Below are positions 39,190 to 47,685 of a stretch of 62,080 nt of DNA, piece by piece (position 1 is the first letter of the stretch; each line of letters opens with the position of its first letter). A model generated the notes under the pieces. It was given only the letters and a program-made list of their open reading frames with translations. It was not told the origin of the DNA and ran no database searches. Source of the stretch: Nocardia pseudovaccinii NBRC 100343 (GTDB lineage Bacteria; Actinomycetota; Actinomycetes; Mycobacteriales; Mycobacteriaceae). Location: NCBI RefSeq assembly GCF_001613225.1, contig NZ_BDBY01000206.1, forward strand, positions 1-62,080, written 5' to 3'. A program made the position numbers and the translations under genes.

Positions 39190-39485
39190 ACTCTCGATTC
39201 TCGGTTGATCTCGACCATCTCGATGAGATCGTGGTCCGTCTGTCGGGTCTGGCTGGCTTCATCAGCGAGCATCTCGATGAGATCGACGACCGGGTCGCCA
39301 CCCTGACCGGCAGTGGGTGGGAAGGCGTTGCCGCCCAGGCCTATGCCGATGCCCACGCTCAATGGGTCACTGGCGCAAGGGAATTCGTCGAAGGTGTGAA
39401 GGATGTCAGCGACGCGGCGAAGGCGGCCCACGCGCGCTACACCACCGCCCACGGCACGAATTACAGAATGTTCTCGCAGGGATAA
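39186..39485 (+). CDS. WXG100-type (ESX) protein 2
   Basis: 99 residues with the WxG turn in GSGWEGVAAQAYADAHAQW (W45) flanked by two amphipathic helices. It is translationally coupled to WXG protein 1 and ends 5 bp before the toxin gene, so the three form one operon. It is the likely dimer partner and targeting factor for the toxin's N-terminal WXG-like domain. Confidence 0.85.
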   Translation: MNSRFSVDLDHLDEIVVRLSGLAGFISEHLDEIDDRVATLTGSGWEGVAAQAYADAHAQWVTGAREFVEGVKDVSDAAKAAHARYTTAHGTNYRMFSQG

Positions 39486-39490
39486 GACAC

Positions 39491-40777
39491 ATGGGTGTAC
39501 TGGTTATCGACTGGCAGACCTACTACGACGCCGGCAAGAAATGTCACGCCCTGGCCACCGACCTGCGTGCCGCCGACAAACCGGTCCACGACGCTGTCAA
39601 AGGTGAATGCGCGGGCATGGCCGGTGACACTGGGGGATGTGCGGCATGGGGTAGGACCTACGACCGTGTCGCCCAGGAAACGATGCAGACCTGCACGAAC
39701 CTGGCCGATGCGCTCACCAACTTCGGCAACATGCTCTATGCCGCCGGATACAACTGGGCGCTGGCCAACGAGTCCAACCCGATGCCCGACCGTCCGAGCG
39801 TGACGGCGATGTCGGAGTACAAGGTGTCGATCCCGTCCTCGGTGGGCACGAACGGTGACGGAGTCACCGAAGGGGAGGGCAGCATCCCGGGCTTTTACGA
39901 CGCCCTGGTCGGCAAGATCCAGGAAGAGTTCGGCAGCAAACTCCCCAACGGCAACAAAGACAAACTTGCCAAAGCCGCGTCCGTCTGGAAGGGCTTCGCC
40001 GGACATACCGCCATCAAGGAAGCCGCAGGTCGGATCACCGAGATCAGCAACCTGTTCAGTGATATCCAGGACAAGACAGGTCTCGAACCTCTCCTTGGGC
40101 ACCTGACCACCCTGAACGGCGGTGCCACTCACCTAGCCTCCGCTTCGCTGGCCCTGGCCACCCCGGTGGGGGAGTACAGCAATGCCACCTCTGAGGCCCG
40201 CGAAAAGTTCAAAGACGCTGTCACCAACGCCTTGATCGCGGCGGGAACGACCGTCATCATCGGTGTCGCGGCCTCCTGGATCACTGCAGCGCTCAGCAAC
40301 GTCGCCGCCGGTGTGGGCGTCGTCGCAATCGCTGGTAACACCGCCAGAGTGATCAAAAGCGCCTACGACATCAGTAAGCTTGCCAAGATCATCGGTACGG
40401 CAGCGGCAGTCGCGGGTGGCGCAGCCTTCACGGTCACGGCGTTCGATAATGTCTCCTCCGAAGATCTGGCCGGTTGGGCCGTCAAAGTCGGTGCCATTAT
40501 CGCCATGAAAGTTTACGTTGACAGTGACGATGCCGTCGCTGACGGCACTGACCGACCTAAGAAGGTTCCCGCAAGTGGCTCTGGAAAAGAAAAGGCCAGT
40601 GATGCGCCGAGTTGGGCGAAAGGCAAAGCGCCCTATGTGGGCGAAAGCGGCAAAGCTTATGCTCGACGACTGATGGACGAGCACTATGGACCGGGAAACT
40701 GGGAAGGCACTGGACCCAATAGCGAGTTCAATAAGATCAAGAAATACGGCGACCGGGCGTGGCAAAATCCGAATTAG
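39491..40777 (+). CDS. Type VII-exported polymorphic toxin (WXG-like N-domain, hydrophobic centre, C-terminal toxin tip)
   Basis: 428 residues from ATG 39491 (the open frame extends upstream through the WXG gene in another frame). The N-terminal ~110 residues form a helical WXG/LXG-like pair starting VLVIDWQTYYDAGKKCHALA. A central region (about 250–320) has hydrophobic helices NALIAAGTTVIIGVAASWIT and a second Ala/Gly-rich stretch. After a Pro/Ser/Lys linker (VPASGSGKEKASDA) comes a ~55-residue tip with GKAYARRLMDEHYGPGNW and NSEFNKIKKYGDRAW, a pattern seen at the ends of polymorphic toxins. The toxic activity is unknown. Immunity candidates follow. Confidence 0.8.
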   Translation: MGVLVIDWQTYYDAGKKCHALATDLRAADKPVHDAVKGECAGMAGDTGGCAAWGRTYDRVAQETMQTCTNLADALTNFGNMLYAAGYNWALANESNPMPDRPSVTAMSEYKVSIPSSVGTNGDGVTEGEGSIPGFYDALVGKIQEEFGSKLPNGNKDKLAKAASVWKGFAGHTAIKEAAGRITEISNLFSDIQDKTGLEPLLGHLTTLNGGATHLASASLALATPVGEYSNATSEAREKFKDAVTNALIAAGTTVIIGVAASWITAALSNVAAGVGVVAIAGNTARVIKSAYDISKLAKIIGTAAAVAGGAAFTVTAFDNVSSEDLAGWAVKVGAIIAMKVYVDSDDAVADGTDRPKKVPASGSGKEKASDAPSWAKGKAPYVGESGKAYARRLMDEHYGPGNWEGTGPNSEFNKIKKYGDRAWQNPN

Positions 40778-40799
40778 GAAGTGAAGAACAGGAGTGCCG

Positions 40800-41015
40800 A
40801 TGCGCGAAATCTTCATCCTAGACCACTGGTATGAGTTGGAGAACGGCGAGGAGTTTGTCAGAACCGTTGGGATGTACTCAACCGAATCGAGGGCCGTACA
40901 GGCTGCCGAGCGAATGAAGGACCTGCCAGGTTTCCGCGACCGACCTGACGATTTTCATATCGATCGGTACACGGTCGGCAAGGATCATTGGTCTGAAGGT
41001 TTTTTCACCCCATGA
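40800..41015 (+). CDS. Immunity-like small protein 1
   Basis: 71 residues, MREIFILDHWYELENGEEF…; ATG 40800 is preferred over the GTG 6 bases upstream. Contains VGMYSTESRAVQAAERMKD, LPGFRDRP and a DHWSEGF end, a family of short actinobacterial proteins (I believe the one labelled DUF7336) usually found next to polymorphic toxins. It lies 22 bp after the toxin gene and is paralogous to the next gene. Likely the cognate immunity protein (inference from position). Confidence 0.7.
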   Translation: MREIFILDHWYELENGEEFVRTVGMYSTESRAVQAAERMKDLPGFRDRPDDFHIDRYTVGKDHWSEGFFTP

Positions 41016-41043
41016 TTCGTAAGCGAGACGAGAGGTCGGATTG

Positions 41044-41271
41044 ATGGGTTCAGTGTTCTTACTCGAACATGTTTACCAGAACGATGATAGGGAGGAGGAG
41101 CGCAAGCGAATCGGCGTGTACGAATCAGAAGAAGACGCCCGCAATGCCATCCTCCGCCTTCATGATCAGCCCGGGTTTCGCGACTACCCTGAAAATTTTG
41201 TTGTTCAACCCTACGAGGTAGACAAAAGCTATTGGTCAGAAGGTTACGATGATACTGACCAAGGTCGATGA
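41044..41271 (+). CDS. Immunity-like small protein 2 (paralogue of 1)
   Basis: 75 residues, MGSVFLLEHVYQNDDREEE…, with the same spine as the preceding gene: IGVYESEEDARNAILRL, QPGFRDYP and YWSEGY. The two are perhaps 35–40% identical by eye, suggesting tandem duplication or acquisition of immunity against a second toxin tip. Its stop overlaps the start of the next gene (ATGA). A/T-richer than core genes. Confidence 0.7.
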   Translation: MGSVFLLEHVYQNDDREEERKRIGVYESEEDARNAILRLHDQPGFRDYPENFVVQPYEVDKSYWSEGYDDTDQGR

Positions 41272-41888
41272 AAAGGCCTGCTCGCCCCAATTTTGGATAT
41301 AAGAAATTAGCTGTGGGGAGCAGAATGGTTGCCGCCGCGATGATGAAGCTCGAGGTCGAGAAGAAGGGGATCGCCGCTGTTGACGAAGACGACACGAGCG
41401 CCGCGTATCCGGTGGCGCGAGTGCTCACTTCCACAGTTTCCGCGATGGCTGAACCCAATATAGGTGGGGGCGCCCGGGTTCTGGTGGAGGTGCTACGCCG
41501 CTTCGGCGGTATCGCACCGCGAGCTCTACTCGGCGCGGAGTTCCTTGCCGGTAACGATCCGGCGGTGCAGATCGAAATCGCAGTCGCGCCTTTCGACCTG
41601 CTCGATGGAGCCGACCAACCAACTTGCCCGAGCCGACTATGGACAAGTCCGTTCACCTCGGGTCTGCCGACGGATATGGCCAACGCTGTCCTGCGCGGTC
41701 TGACTGCCGAGCCCCGAATCGCCTTGCCTCCCGGTGTGCTCCGCGTCGACCGCGCAGGTTTTGACGTCATGAATTCTTCGGAACCGATATTCACCCAGGC
41801 TGCGACGGTTTTGGGGATCGCTATCTCGGCGAAGCTTCCCGGCAATGACCTCGAACCCGCGTTGCGGGACGCCATCGAGACTTGGTAG
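41268..41888 (+). CDS. Hypothetical protein at end of toxin operon
   Basis: 206 residues, translationally coupled to the preceding immunity-like gene. N-terminus MKRPARPNFGYKKLAVGSRM is basic; later ALPPGVLRVDRAGFDVMNSS and a helical end GNDLEPALRDAIETW. No recognised domain or signal peptide. The position at the end of the toxin–immunity operon suggests a further immunity or chaperone role, without direct evidence. Confidence 0.6.
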   Translation: MKRPARPNFGYKKLAVGSRMVAAAMMKLEVEKKGIAAVDEDDTSAAYPVARVLTSTVSAMAEPNIGGGARVLVEVLRRFGGIAPRALLGAEFLAGNDPAVQIEIAVAPFDLLDGADQPTCPSRLWTSPFTSGLPTDMANAVLRGLTAEPRIALPPGVLRVDRAGFDVMNSSEPIFTQAATVLGIAISAKLPGNDLEPALRDAIETW

Positions 41889-42845
41889 TGGCTGGCAAAA
41901 GCCATGAGCCACCCTCTGCCCGGGGCAAGGCGATACCGCCCGCCTTAAAGTCATCGGCAGCGTTTCAGAGCAGTTGGTTGGTCACGCCACCAGTCGATAC
42001 AAGATCATTACCGACCGATTCGGCGGCATCATTACCATAGATCCGATCCCGTAGATGCCAGGAGTTGAATTGGGAATCGACATAATTATTCAAAATCAAA
42101 TCCACGAACGGATCGGCTAGCATATGGAGACGCGGAAGATACGCTTGTGAAGTATCGAGGGAATGCCCCGGCAGGCTCAATACTTCGGGGTCTTCACGCG
42201 CACGCGGACACAATGTTCAACACAACCCAGCTGACCATGCTATTGGACGAACTGGCAAATCTGTCGCCGAACAACGACAAAGAAGCAGAGATGCTCGTCA
42301 TATTGCGCGATGCCGCTGAAACCGCTATTCGTAGGAATGGGTATCTTTGGTTCAGTGGGGACTGAGGGCGTGAATATTTTCCGCCATTGCTGCAGCCGGT
42401 CCTGCGCGTAGCGCACGGCGGCGAATTTGCGCATTCGGGTGCCCGGTATGACGGCTGGCATGGTTGCCCTTGCGAACGGTACCTTCGCGGCCAGTGCGGG
42501 TTCCCTGCAGCGATCATCTGCCGAGGTTTGGTAGTGAACAGCCGAAATGCGATCTTGCGCAGGTGTTCTCGCCGTCGATGGTGATCACTTCGAAGGTGCA
42601 ATCCGCGTTAGCGCACCCAACCCGCTCTGATCGGTTGGCCGACCGCCTCCTCCGCCACGAACCGGCACAATACACCGAACCGACTGCACCACAGGCGATC
42701 TCAGGCGATGCAGCCGACATCCACCATGATTCACTTACAAATAGCCCACCGTCGGCAACCGCACAAAGTTAACGGCATTGCCACTACCGCCTACTCATAC
42801 CCGATCGCGCAGTATGAATACGCTACGTGGGTTTGGGCAAAAGGA
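41889..42845. other. Gene-poor stretch with decayed coding remnants
   Basis: About 950 bp with no intact gene that can be supported. A 72-codon + strand frame (42147–42365) ends in ILRDAAETAIRRNGYLWFSGD, resembling the C-terminal end of small immunity-like proteins from other toxin loci, and has no good ribosome site. On the minus strand between about 42720 and 42380, protein-like pieces in successive frames (CTFEVITIDGENT, then RKIAFRLFTTKPRQMIA, then MRKFAAVRYAQDRLQQWRKI) suggest one frameshifted pseudogene. Around 42000–42120 the DNA is strikingly A/T-rich. Confidence 0.4.
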
Positions 42846-43265
42846 TCAGTCGTGGACCTGGCGAGGCTTACCTTTCCACGGGTCGCCATACTTCTGGTAA
42901 GGGTTCCCGAGTTCGGAGGCCCTTCGTTCGCCCTGTTCGATGAGATCGGCCCGGAACACCTCATTGGAACCGATTTCGTCGTCAGAGATATCCAGATATC
43001 CGCGGAGGCCGTTGTAGCCGTGCGCAATTCGACCGATCGACTCGTCGGTAGAGGCATCCCATGGCTCCCACGACCGGCCCCCGCTCGGGAAGGCTCCGAA
43101 TCGTATGTACCCCTTGGATGCAAGGTCCCGAATCGTCTCCAAGACCGTTTCCCGTGAATAGGTTTCGGGAGTTTTGGCTGCCACCATTCCGTCGAAGGTG
43201 CCGATCGGTGCCCAATCGTCGGTCAGCTCATACAGGAGGAAATGCTCGAGTTTCTCGTTCGTCAT
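42846..43265 (-). CDS. Hypothetical protein (possible orphan immunity protein)
   Basis: 139 residues from MTNEKLEHFLLYELTDDWAP; the open frame continues upstream to 43808 only as a shadow of the GmrSD gene. The N-terminal ~60 residues look like a winged helix (TFDGMVAAKTPETYSRETVL then DLASKGYIRFGAF); the rest is charged and ends in a basic tail. Such short acidic proteins often occur as orphan immunity genes in toxin arrays. It lies inside the 7-kb inserted module, next to the right repeat. Confidence 0.55.
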   Translation of the reverse strand: MTNEKLEHFLLYELTDDWAPIGTFDGMVAAKTPETYSRETVLETIRDLASKGYIRFGAFPSGGRSWEPWDASTDESIGRIAHGYNGLRGYLDISDDEIGSNEVFRADLIEQGERRASELGNPYQKYGDPWKGKPRQVHD

Positions 43266-43307
43266 TTCGGAAGGTGCGCCGTTACTGGCGTGGGGTTCTC
43301 GGGATAA

Positions 43308-43702
43308 TCGATGATGATCCGGCACCCGTTGGCGAGGAGCAATGGTGATTGCCTTCGTCTGTTTCACCGTCAATGCACCAGATCTGGGTCGAGGTTCTGG
43401 GCGGCTGTCTGCAGTTGTTCGAGCTCGTCGGAGGTCAGGCGCAGGGCTGAGGCGGCTCTGCCGGTCGCGGAGAAACTGATTCCTTCGCTTTCGAGTAGCT
43501 GGCGAGGGGCCTCTGGGATGTCGCCGGGTCCGTAGGAAATCATGCCGTGTGCGTCGAGGACGCGGTGAGCATTGGGCGCTGGGTGGGACCGTAGCCGGGT
43601 GCCGACGCGGTGGGCTGCGGTGCCGAGCAGGTTGCCCAGGTCGCCGTAGGTTGTCCAACGGCCGGCGGGCAACGCCGACAGCAATTGGTGCATGGCGGCC
43701 CA
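43308..43702. repeat. Direct repeat copy B (kinase-tail remnant + GmrSD 3' end)
   Basis: Same-orientation copy of 35921–36311. Its left end encodes IDDDPAPVGEEQW-stop, clearly related to the STK1 ending IDDDHAPGGAEQS-stop, although no kinase gene precedes it. The remainder is the living 3' end of the GmrSD gene. Copy B is therefore the intact version for GmrSD and the broken version for the kinase, the reverse of copy A. Confidence 0.85.
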
Positions 43703-45424
43703 GGTCGGGTTGTCGGGGAAGGCTGATTCGTCTGCCGGTCCCGGCCAGAATTCTATGATCCGCTCGGCCAATGCCAGGCCGCGCTTTTCGATTTGGCTCG
43801 GACCCCACGATTCGTGCGCGGCGATGTCTTGGTTCATGCGAATACTGCTGGCACGCAGGGTCTCACGCTTGCGGGCGAAGTCGTGGTTGCTCAGGGATTC
43901 GTTGTAGCCCGTCAGGGTGAGGTTACCGAGGGTGTGGACGTACCGCTCGTGTAGGACGTCGACCTCATCCTTCCCGAACTCGGCGCTGAGCTCGGCGCGC
44001 CACTGCGCTGAAAGGCTTTGCGGCATTACATGTTCGATCGACAACGATTCCGGCTGGACGGTTTCTCTCGAGCGGAACAAGTCCTCGATCCAGGTCATAA
44101 GAATCTTGCGATGCGCGTTGCGGCCGTTCAGGTAGAGCGGCTCGTTCACGATCGCTTCGGTCAATTGCTTATCGGTCGCGTAATGCTTGCGACCAGCTGA
44201 GAAGTGGACACGCAGAGCGGTGTCCACCGGCAGCGCGGTATCGAGCTGTGCCACCGTGTCGGCGAACAGGCGATTCAGGCTCTGCGTCGAGCGGCCGATC
44301 AGGAAGCGTCGCACCAGCAATGATTCGATGTACAGCAGTGCTCGCGCGACCTGCTCGCTCGAGGCTTCGCCGCGGTCGCGTAGCAGCAGCAGGTGGAGAA
44401 TCAAGGGTGCGGGTGTCGTGGAGTCCCACTCGGCGAGGCGGGTAAGCCGCACGCGAACCTCGGGGTCGGGCTCGGCTGCTGGCTCGATCATCAGCCGATA
44501 CAGGCGGCCGAGCCGGGCGATCCGTTCGATCTCGGCGACGATTTGTTCTTCCGAGTTCAGCTTCTCGAGTCTGGTCTGCTGCGCGGCGAAGGTCTGGCCC
44601 TGCTTGACGCTGGGACGCTTGTGCAGCATGTCGAGCCAGAACAGTGTCTCGATGCGTTCGTTGTCCAACGAGGCCTGCAACGGCAACCAGTGGGTGCGAT
44701 AGACCTCTTCACTGCGATGTGGCAGCCGCATGAACAGGTAGTTGCGCAGGAGGTCACCCTGAGTGAGTTTCAAACCAGTGTTGTTGAGGGATTGGAAGAT
44801 TCGGTGGACATTATCGCCGGGGTGTGCACTGATCGATACCACCGACAGTCCCGAGACCACGGCTTGGACGACCTGCGAAAGCCCAAAGGGCAGGTCGTTG
44901 ACCGCCGTTAGTTCAGCCAGCCGACTGCGGAAGAAGCGGTACGCGCTGCCGACATTCCCGTCGTCGTCGGTGGCGCCGCCGTCGATGACGGCAGTGTAGG
45001 CGGGTCGGTCCACCTGTGTCGGAAGCAGTTTCAGGCGATCCGGGTCGTCGTGATACTGATTTGTCAGCAGCTGGTTGTGAATGCGGTCGGTGTCGCGGCT
45101 CGTGGAGCCGTCGACCGCTCGCAGGTAGTCGCGGATCGCCGCGAGCAGCAGAGTCAAGGTCGTCAGCCGCTGCTGACCGTCGACGACGAGAAAGCGGGTG
45201 ACCGCGCCTGCGACACCCGCCGGCGTCGGAGCCAACACCACAGACCCGATAAAGTGGGTCGCCTGCGGCTCCCGTGTGCGATCTTCGGCGAGCTGGATTA
45301 CGTCGCTCCAGAGCTCGTGTAGCTGCTCGTCGCCCCATCCGTACGGCCGCTGATACAGCGGGACAAGGTACTGCGAGCTCCCCTCGAGGATCCGCTGCAG
45401 AGAGGTTTCCTGCGCCGCGACCAC
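43370..45424 (-). CDS. GmrSD-type nuclease (DUF262–DUF1524) fused to alkyltransferase-like domain
   Basis: 684 residues, GTG start 6 bases after AAGGAG. N-terminal DUF262: VPLYQRPYGWGDEQ (about 21–34) and VDGQQRLTTLTLLL (about 84–97), the ParB-like NTP-binding part of GmrS. DUF1524 HNH nuclease: SIEHVMPQSL (about 460), then HTLGNLTLTGYNESLSN. The last ~100 residues are an MGMT-C/ATL fold: PAGRWTTYGDLGNLLGTAAH, then NAHRVLDAHG where MGMT has PCHRV, so the methyl-acceptor Cys is Ala. GmrSD enzymes cut modified phage DNA; the ATL part may read alkylated or bulky guanine (inference). The gene lies 47 bp after the GTPase. Confidence 0.9.
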   Translation of the reverse strand: MVAAQETSLQRILEGSSQYLVPLYQRPYGWGDEQLHELWSDVIQLAEDRTREPQATHFIGSVVLAPTPAGVAGAVTRFLVVDGQQRLTTLTLLLAAIRDYLRAVDGSTSRDTDRIHNQLLTNQYHDDPDRLKLLPTQVDRPAYTAVIDGGATDDDGNVGSAYRFFRSRLAELTAVNDLPFGLSQVVQAVVSGLSVVSISAHPGDNVHRIFQSLNNTGLKLTQGDLLRNYLFMRLPHRSEEVYRTHWLPLQASLDNERIETLFWLDMLHKRPSVKQGQTFAAQQTRLEKLNSEEQIVAEIERIARLGRLYRLMIEPAAEPDPEVRVRLTRLAEWDSTTPAPLILHLLLLRDRGEASSEQVARALLYIESLLVRRFLIGRSTQSLNRLFADTVAQLDTALPVDTALRVHFSAGRKHYATDKQLTEAIVNEPLYLNGRNAHRKILMTWIEDLFRSRETVQPESLSIEHVMPQSLSAQWRAELSAEFGKDEVDVLHERYVHTLGNLTLTGYNESLSNHDFARKRETLRASSIRMNQDIAAHESWGPSQIEKRGLALAERIIEFWPGPADESAFPDNPTWAAMHQLLSALPAGRWTTYGDLGNLLGTAAHRVGTRLRSHPAPNAHRVLDAHGMISYGPGDIPEAPRQLLESEGISFSATGRAASALRLTSDELEQLQTAAQNLDPDLVH

Positions 45425-45471
45425 TTACTTCTCCTTTAGTTGTGATGGCACCGACCCAATGAGGTGCCCGG

Positions 45472-47466
45472 TTACTCGAACACGACGCCTTGCTCGTCTG
45501 CCGCCGCATCGATCAGGCGCGCCACGCTCGTCAGTAGCGCATTCGATTCCAATGCTTGTCCTGTTACCGGCATAGGCGCCCCCCGTTCCAGTATCCGAAC
45601 GTCCAGGGCCTGGGCCCGGCGGGCGACAGATCCGTTGCCGGACAACGCGTAAGCCTCGACCCATTCCGCGTGCGGTTCCTCGACGATGCGGGTCTCCACG
45701 AGATCGGTGAGGCGGCTGGTGACGGCGACCATGAAGTTGTCGATCAGAATCCGACGTTCCTCAGCGGAGGGCCTCGCACCCAGCCATCGCTGTGGGTTCT
45801 GGACGACATTCCAGACCTGTTCGTTCAGGGATTCGCGGAGTTCGGCGACCGGCTTGAGGTTGTCGTACTCGTTGTTGTCCCAACGATTGGCGACCCGGCG
45901 AGCCAGGGCCTTGATGCGGCTGCCGTGTTCGGGGAAGACCGAGGCGTGAGACTTTAGTTTGAGCAGGGCCTGCCACTTGTCGCGGAATTCGACGACGGCC
46001 TGGGAGATTGCCTCCAACAGTTCGACTTTGCGATACACCGGACGGGACTCGCCGGCTCGGTGGGCGATCTCGGGGTCGGCGATCAGCGCGAGCAGCTTGT
46101 TGAGTTCGTCGATGGTCCGGCGGCCGGCATTGTTCGTAGACTTGAGTTGTTTGTGTATGCCGCCGACGAAGAAGGCGCCGTGGTCGAGGCGCGATTGAAG
46201 GACTTGTTCGGCTGACTCCAGGGCGGGGTTGACCTGGCGGCCCTCGGCCCGGAGCTGACTGAGGACGTTGTGCAGGGACTGGCGGACGTGTTCTTCGCGT
46301 TCGGTGAAGGTGTCGAGATTGTCGCCCTTGACTTGGTCGAAGTGGGTGAACAAGAAGTGCAGCTTCGCCGAATGGCCCGAGATGGCAACGCTTTTCAGGG
46401 CGGCCGCAGCGGCAGCCTGCATGGGTTGTTGGGCGTTGTCGACGAGCAGGACGGCGTCGACCTGGTCCAGTTGGCGCGAGATCCGGGTCGACAGGGGAGA
46501 GGCGTTGGATTTCGCGTGGCCGAGGCCTTCGCCGTCGATGAGGACCAGGCGCGGTGGGTTCTCGACCCATTTCGGGACAAACGGGCCGCTGACGCGGACC
46601 GCGCTCACCAGCGGGGTGAGGAGCCGGCCGAAGAGTTTGGCGTTGTTGCCGGTGAAACGGGTAACGGTGGTGAGGAATTCGGCGCGGTCGGTGCTCTGCA
46701 GGGTCCACAGGAGAGGCCAGTCACATGAGTCGCGCCGCAGTTCACCGCTGTCGAGGGCCGCGAATCGCTGCATCAGCTCGGCGAGGAGCATGTTCACGAT
46801 CTCGGCGTAGCGGCGGTTGCGCGGCAGGTCTGAATCGGCGTTGCGCTCAATGTGTTTCGCGACCTCGTCCGCAGGAACGGTGTACGCGGTTTCGATGGCG
46901 TATTCCTCGATCATCAGTCGGATCGACTGTACGGCGGACCTCAGCGTGCGCGCGGTGGCGGCCTCGTCGATCGCGCCGAAGTCGTCGGGGTCGAGGTCCT
47001 CGTCCTCGTCGTCGTCCTCGTCGTCGATGACGTCTTCGGCCGACGCGGCCTGGATTCGACCGAGCGCGTAGCTGAATCGGAAGCGCTGGTTCACATGGTC
47101 GAGCAACTTGCGGCCGACTACGGCATCGTCCTTGCCGGCGTAGGCCGCCAATGCCGCTTCGACGACGTTCTCCTGGAGATGCCCTTCGATGACGTCAAGT
47201 GGCGCGAAGGTTACCGCGGCGCGGAAGAGGGGTCCGTCGCTGACGATCACCTCCATGTCGGCGACCGTGGTCTTCGCGGTGGAGGTCGACGGGAACTTCT
47301 CGGTCGTCGGGTTGGTGCCGAGCAGCTGGCGAACGACGGTGGTCTTGCCTGCACCGGTTGTGCCGAGCAGCAGCACCTTTCGGTAGCCGTCGGCGCTGGC
47401 AGGCAATGGAATGGATCGCTCGCGTAAGGCCAAGGAATCGGTCTTGGAAAGGTCCACGCCCCCCAT
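45472..47466 (-). CDS. Dynamin-like P-loop GTPase
   Basis: 664 residues from ATG 47466 (AGGTGA 7 bases upstream); ATG 47505 or GTG 47514 would lengthen it slightly. G1/P-loop GTTGAGKTT (35–43), a Thr-rich switch I TSTAKTT, G3-like LVLIDGEGLG (about 305–314) and G4-like FTHFDQVKG (about 372–380). A very acidic loop (DDEDDDEDEDLD, about 152–163) interrupts the G domain. The C-terminal half is helical. No transmembrane helix. Large GTPases of this type occur in phage defence, where they may oligomerise on membranes or DNA. First gene of a two-gene operon with GmrSD. Confidence 0.8.
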   Translation of the reverse strand: MGGVDLSKTDSLALRERSIPLPASADGYRKVLLLGTTGAGKTTVVRQLLGTNPTTEKFPSTSTAKTTVADMEVIVSDGPLFRAAVTFAPLDVIEGHLQENVVEAALAAYAGKDDAVVGRKLLDHVNQRFRFSYALGRIQAASAEDVIDDEDDDEDEDLDPDDFGAIDEAATARTLRSAVQSIRLMIEEYAIETAYTVPADEVAKHIERNADSDLPRNRRYAEIVNMLLAELMQRFAALDSGELRRDSCDWPLLWTLQSTDRAEFLTTVTRFTGNNAKLFGRLLTPLVSAVRVSGPFVPKWVENPPRLVLIDGEGLGHAKSNASPLSTRISRQLDQVDAVLLVDNAQQPMQAAAAAALKSVAISGHSAKLHFLFTHFDQVKGDNLDTFTEREEHVRQSLHNVLSQLRAEGRQVNPALESAEQVLQSRLDHGAFFVGGIHKQLKSTNNAGRRTIDELNKLLALIADPEIAHRAGESRPVYRKVELLEAISQAVVEFRDKWQALLKLKSHASVFPEHGSRIKALARRVANRWDNNEYDNLKPVAELRESLNEQVWNVVQNPQRWLGARPSAEERRILIDNFMVAVTSRLTDLVETRIVEEPHAEWVEAYALSGNGSVARRAQALDVRILERGAPMPVTGQALESNALLTSVARLIDAAADEQGVVFE

Positions 47467-47685
47467 GTAGCTGTCACCTATCTTGCTGCTGCGGTCGGCT
47501 GGCATGCCAGCCACTGGAAAGGAACTCTAAGAGCGACTGAAAACTATGTCAAACGATCTGCGCTGCGTAGCGGGCGTCGCGAAATCGACCGAATGGTTTG
47601 GCCTGCTTCAGGTTTGGGTACAGCATAGGGCCGACCTGGCGTTCATCCGGTATTTTGATCCTTCGATGAGACATACGGAGGGGTG
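47467..47685. promoter_or_regulatory. Divergent promoter region of the GTPase/kinase locus
   Basis: About 220 bp separate the GTPase start (-) from the STK2 start (+). The centre is less G/C-rich (GAAAACTATGTCAAACG, GGTATTTTGATCC), as expected for back-to-back promoters. No clear operator dyad was found. The arrangement would allow joint control of the GTPase–GmrSD and kinase–helicase operons. Confidence 0.45.
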
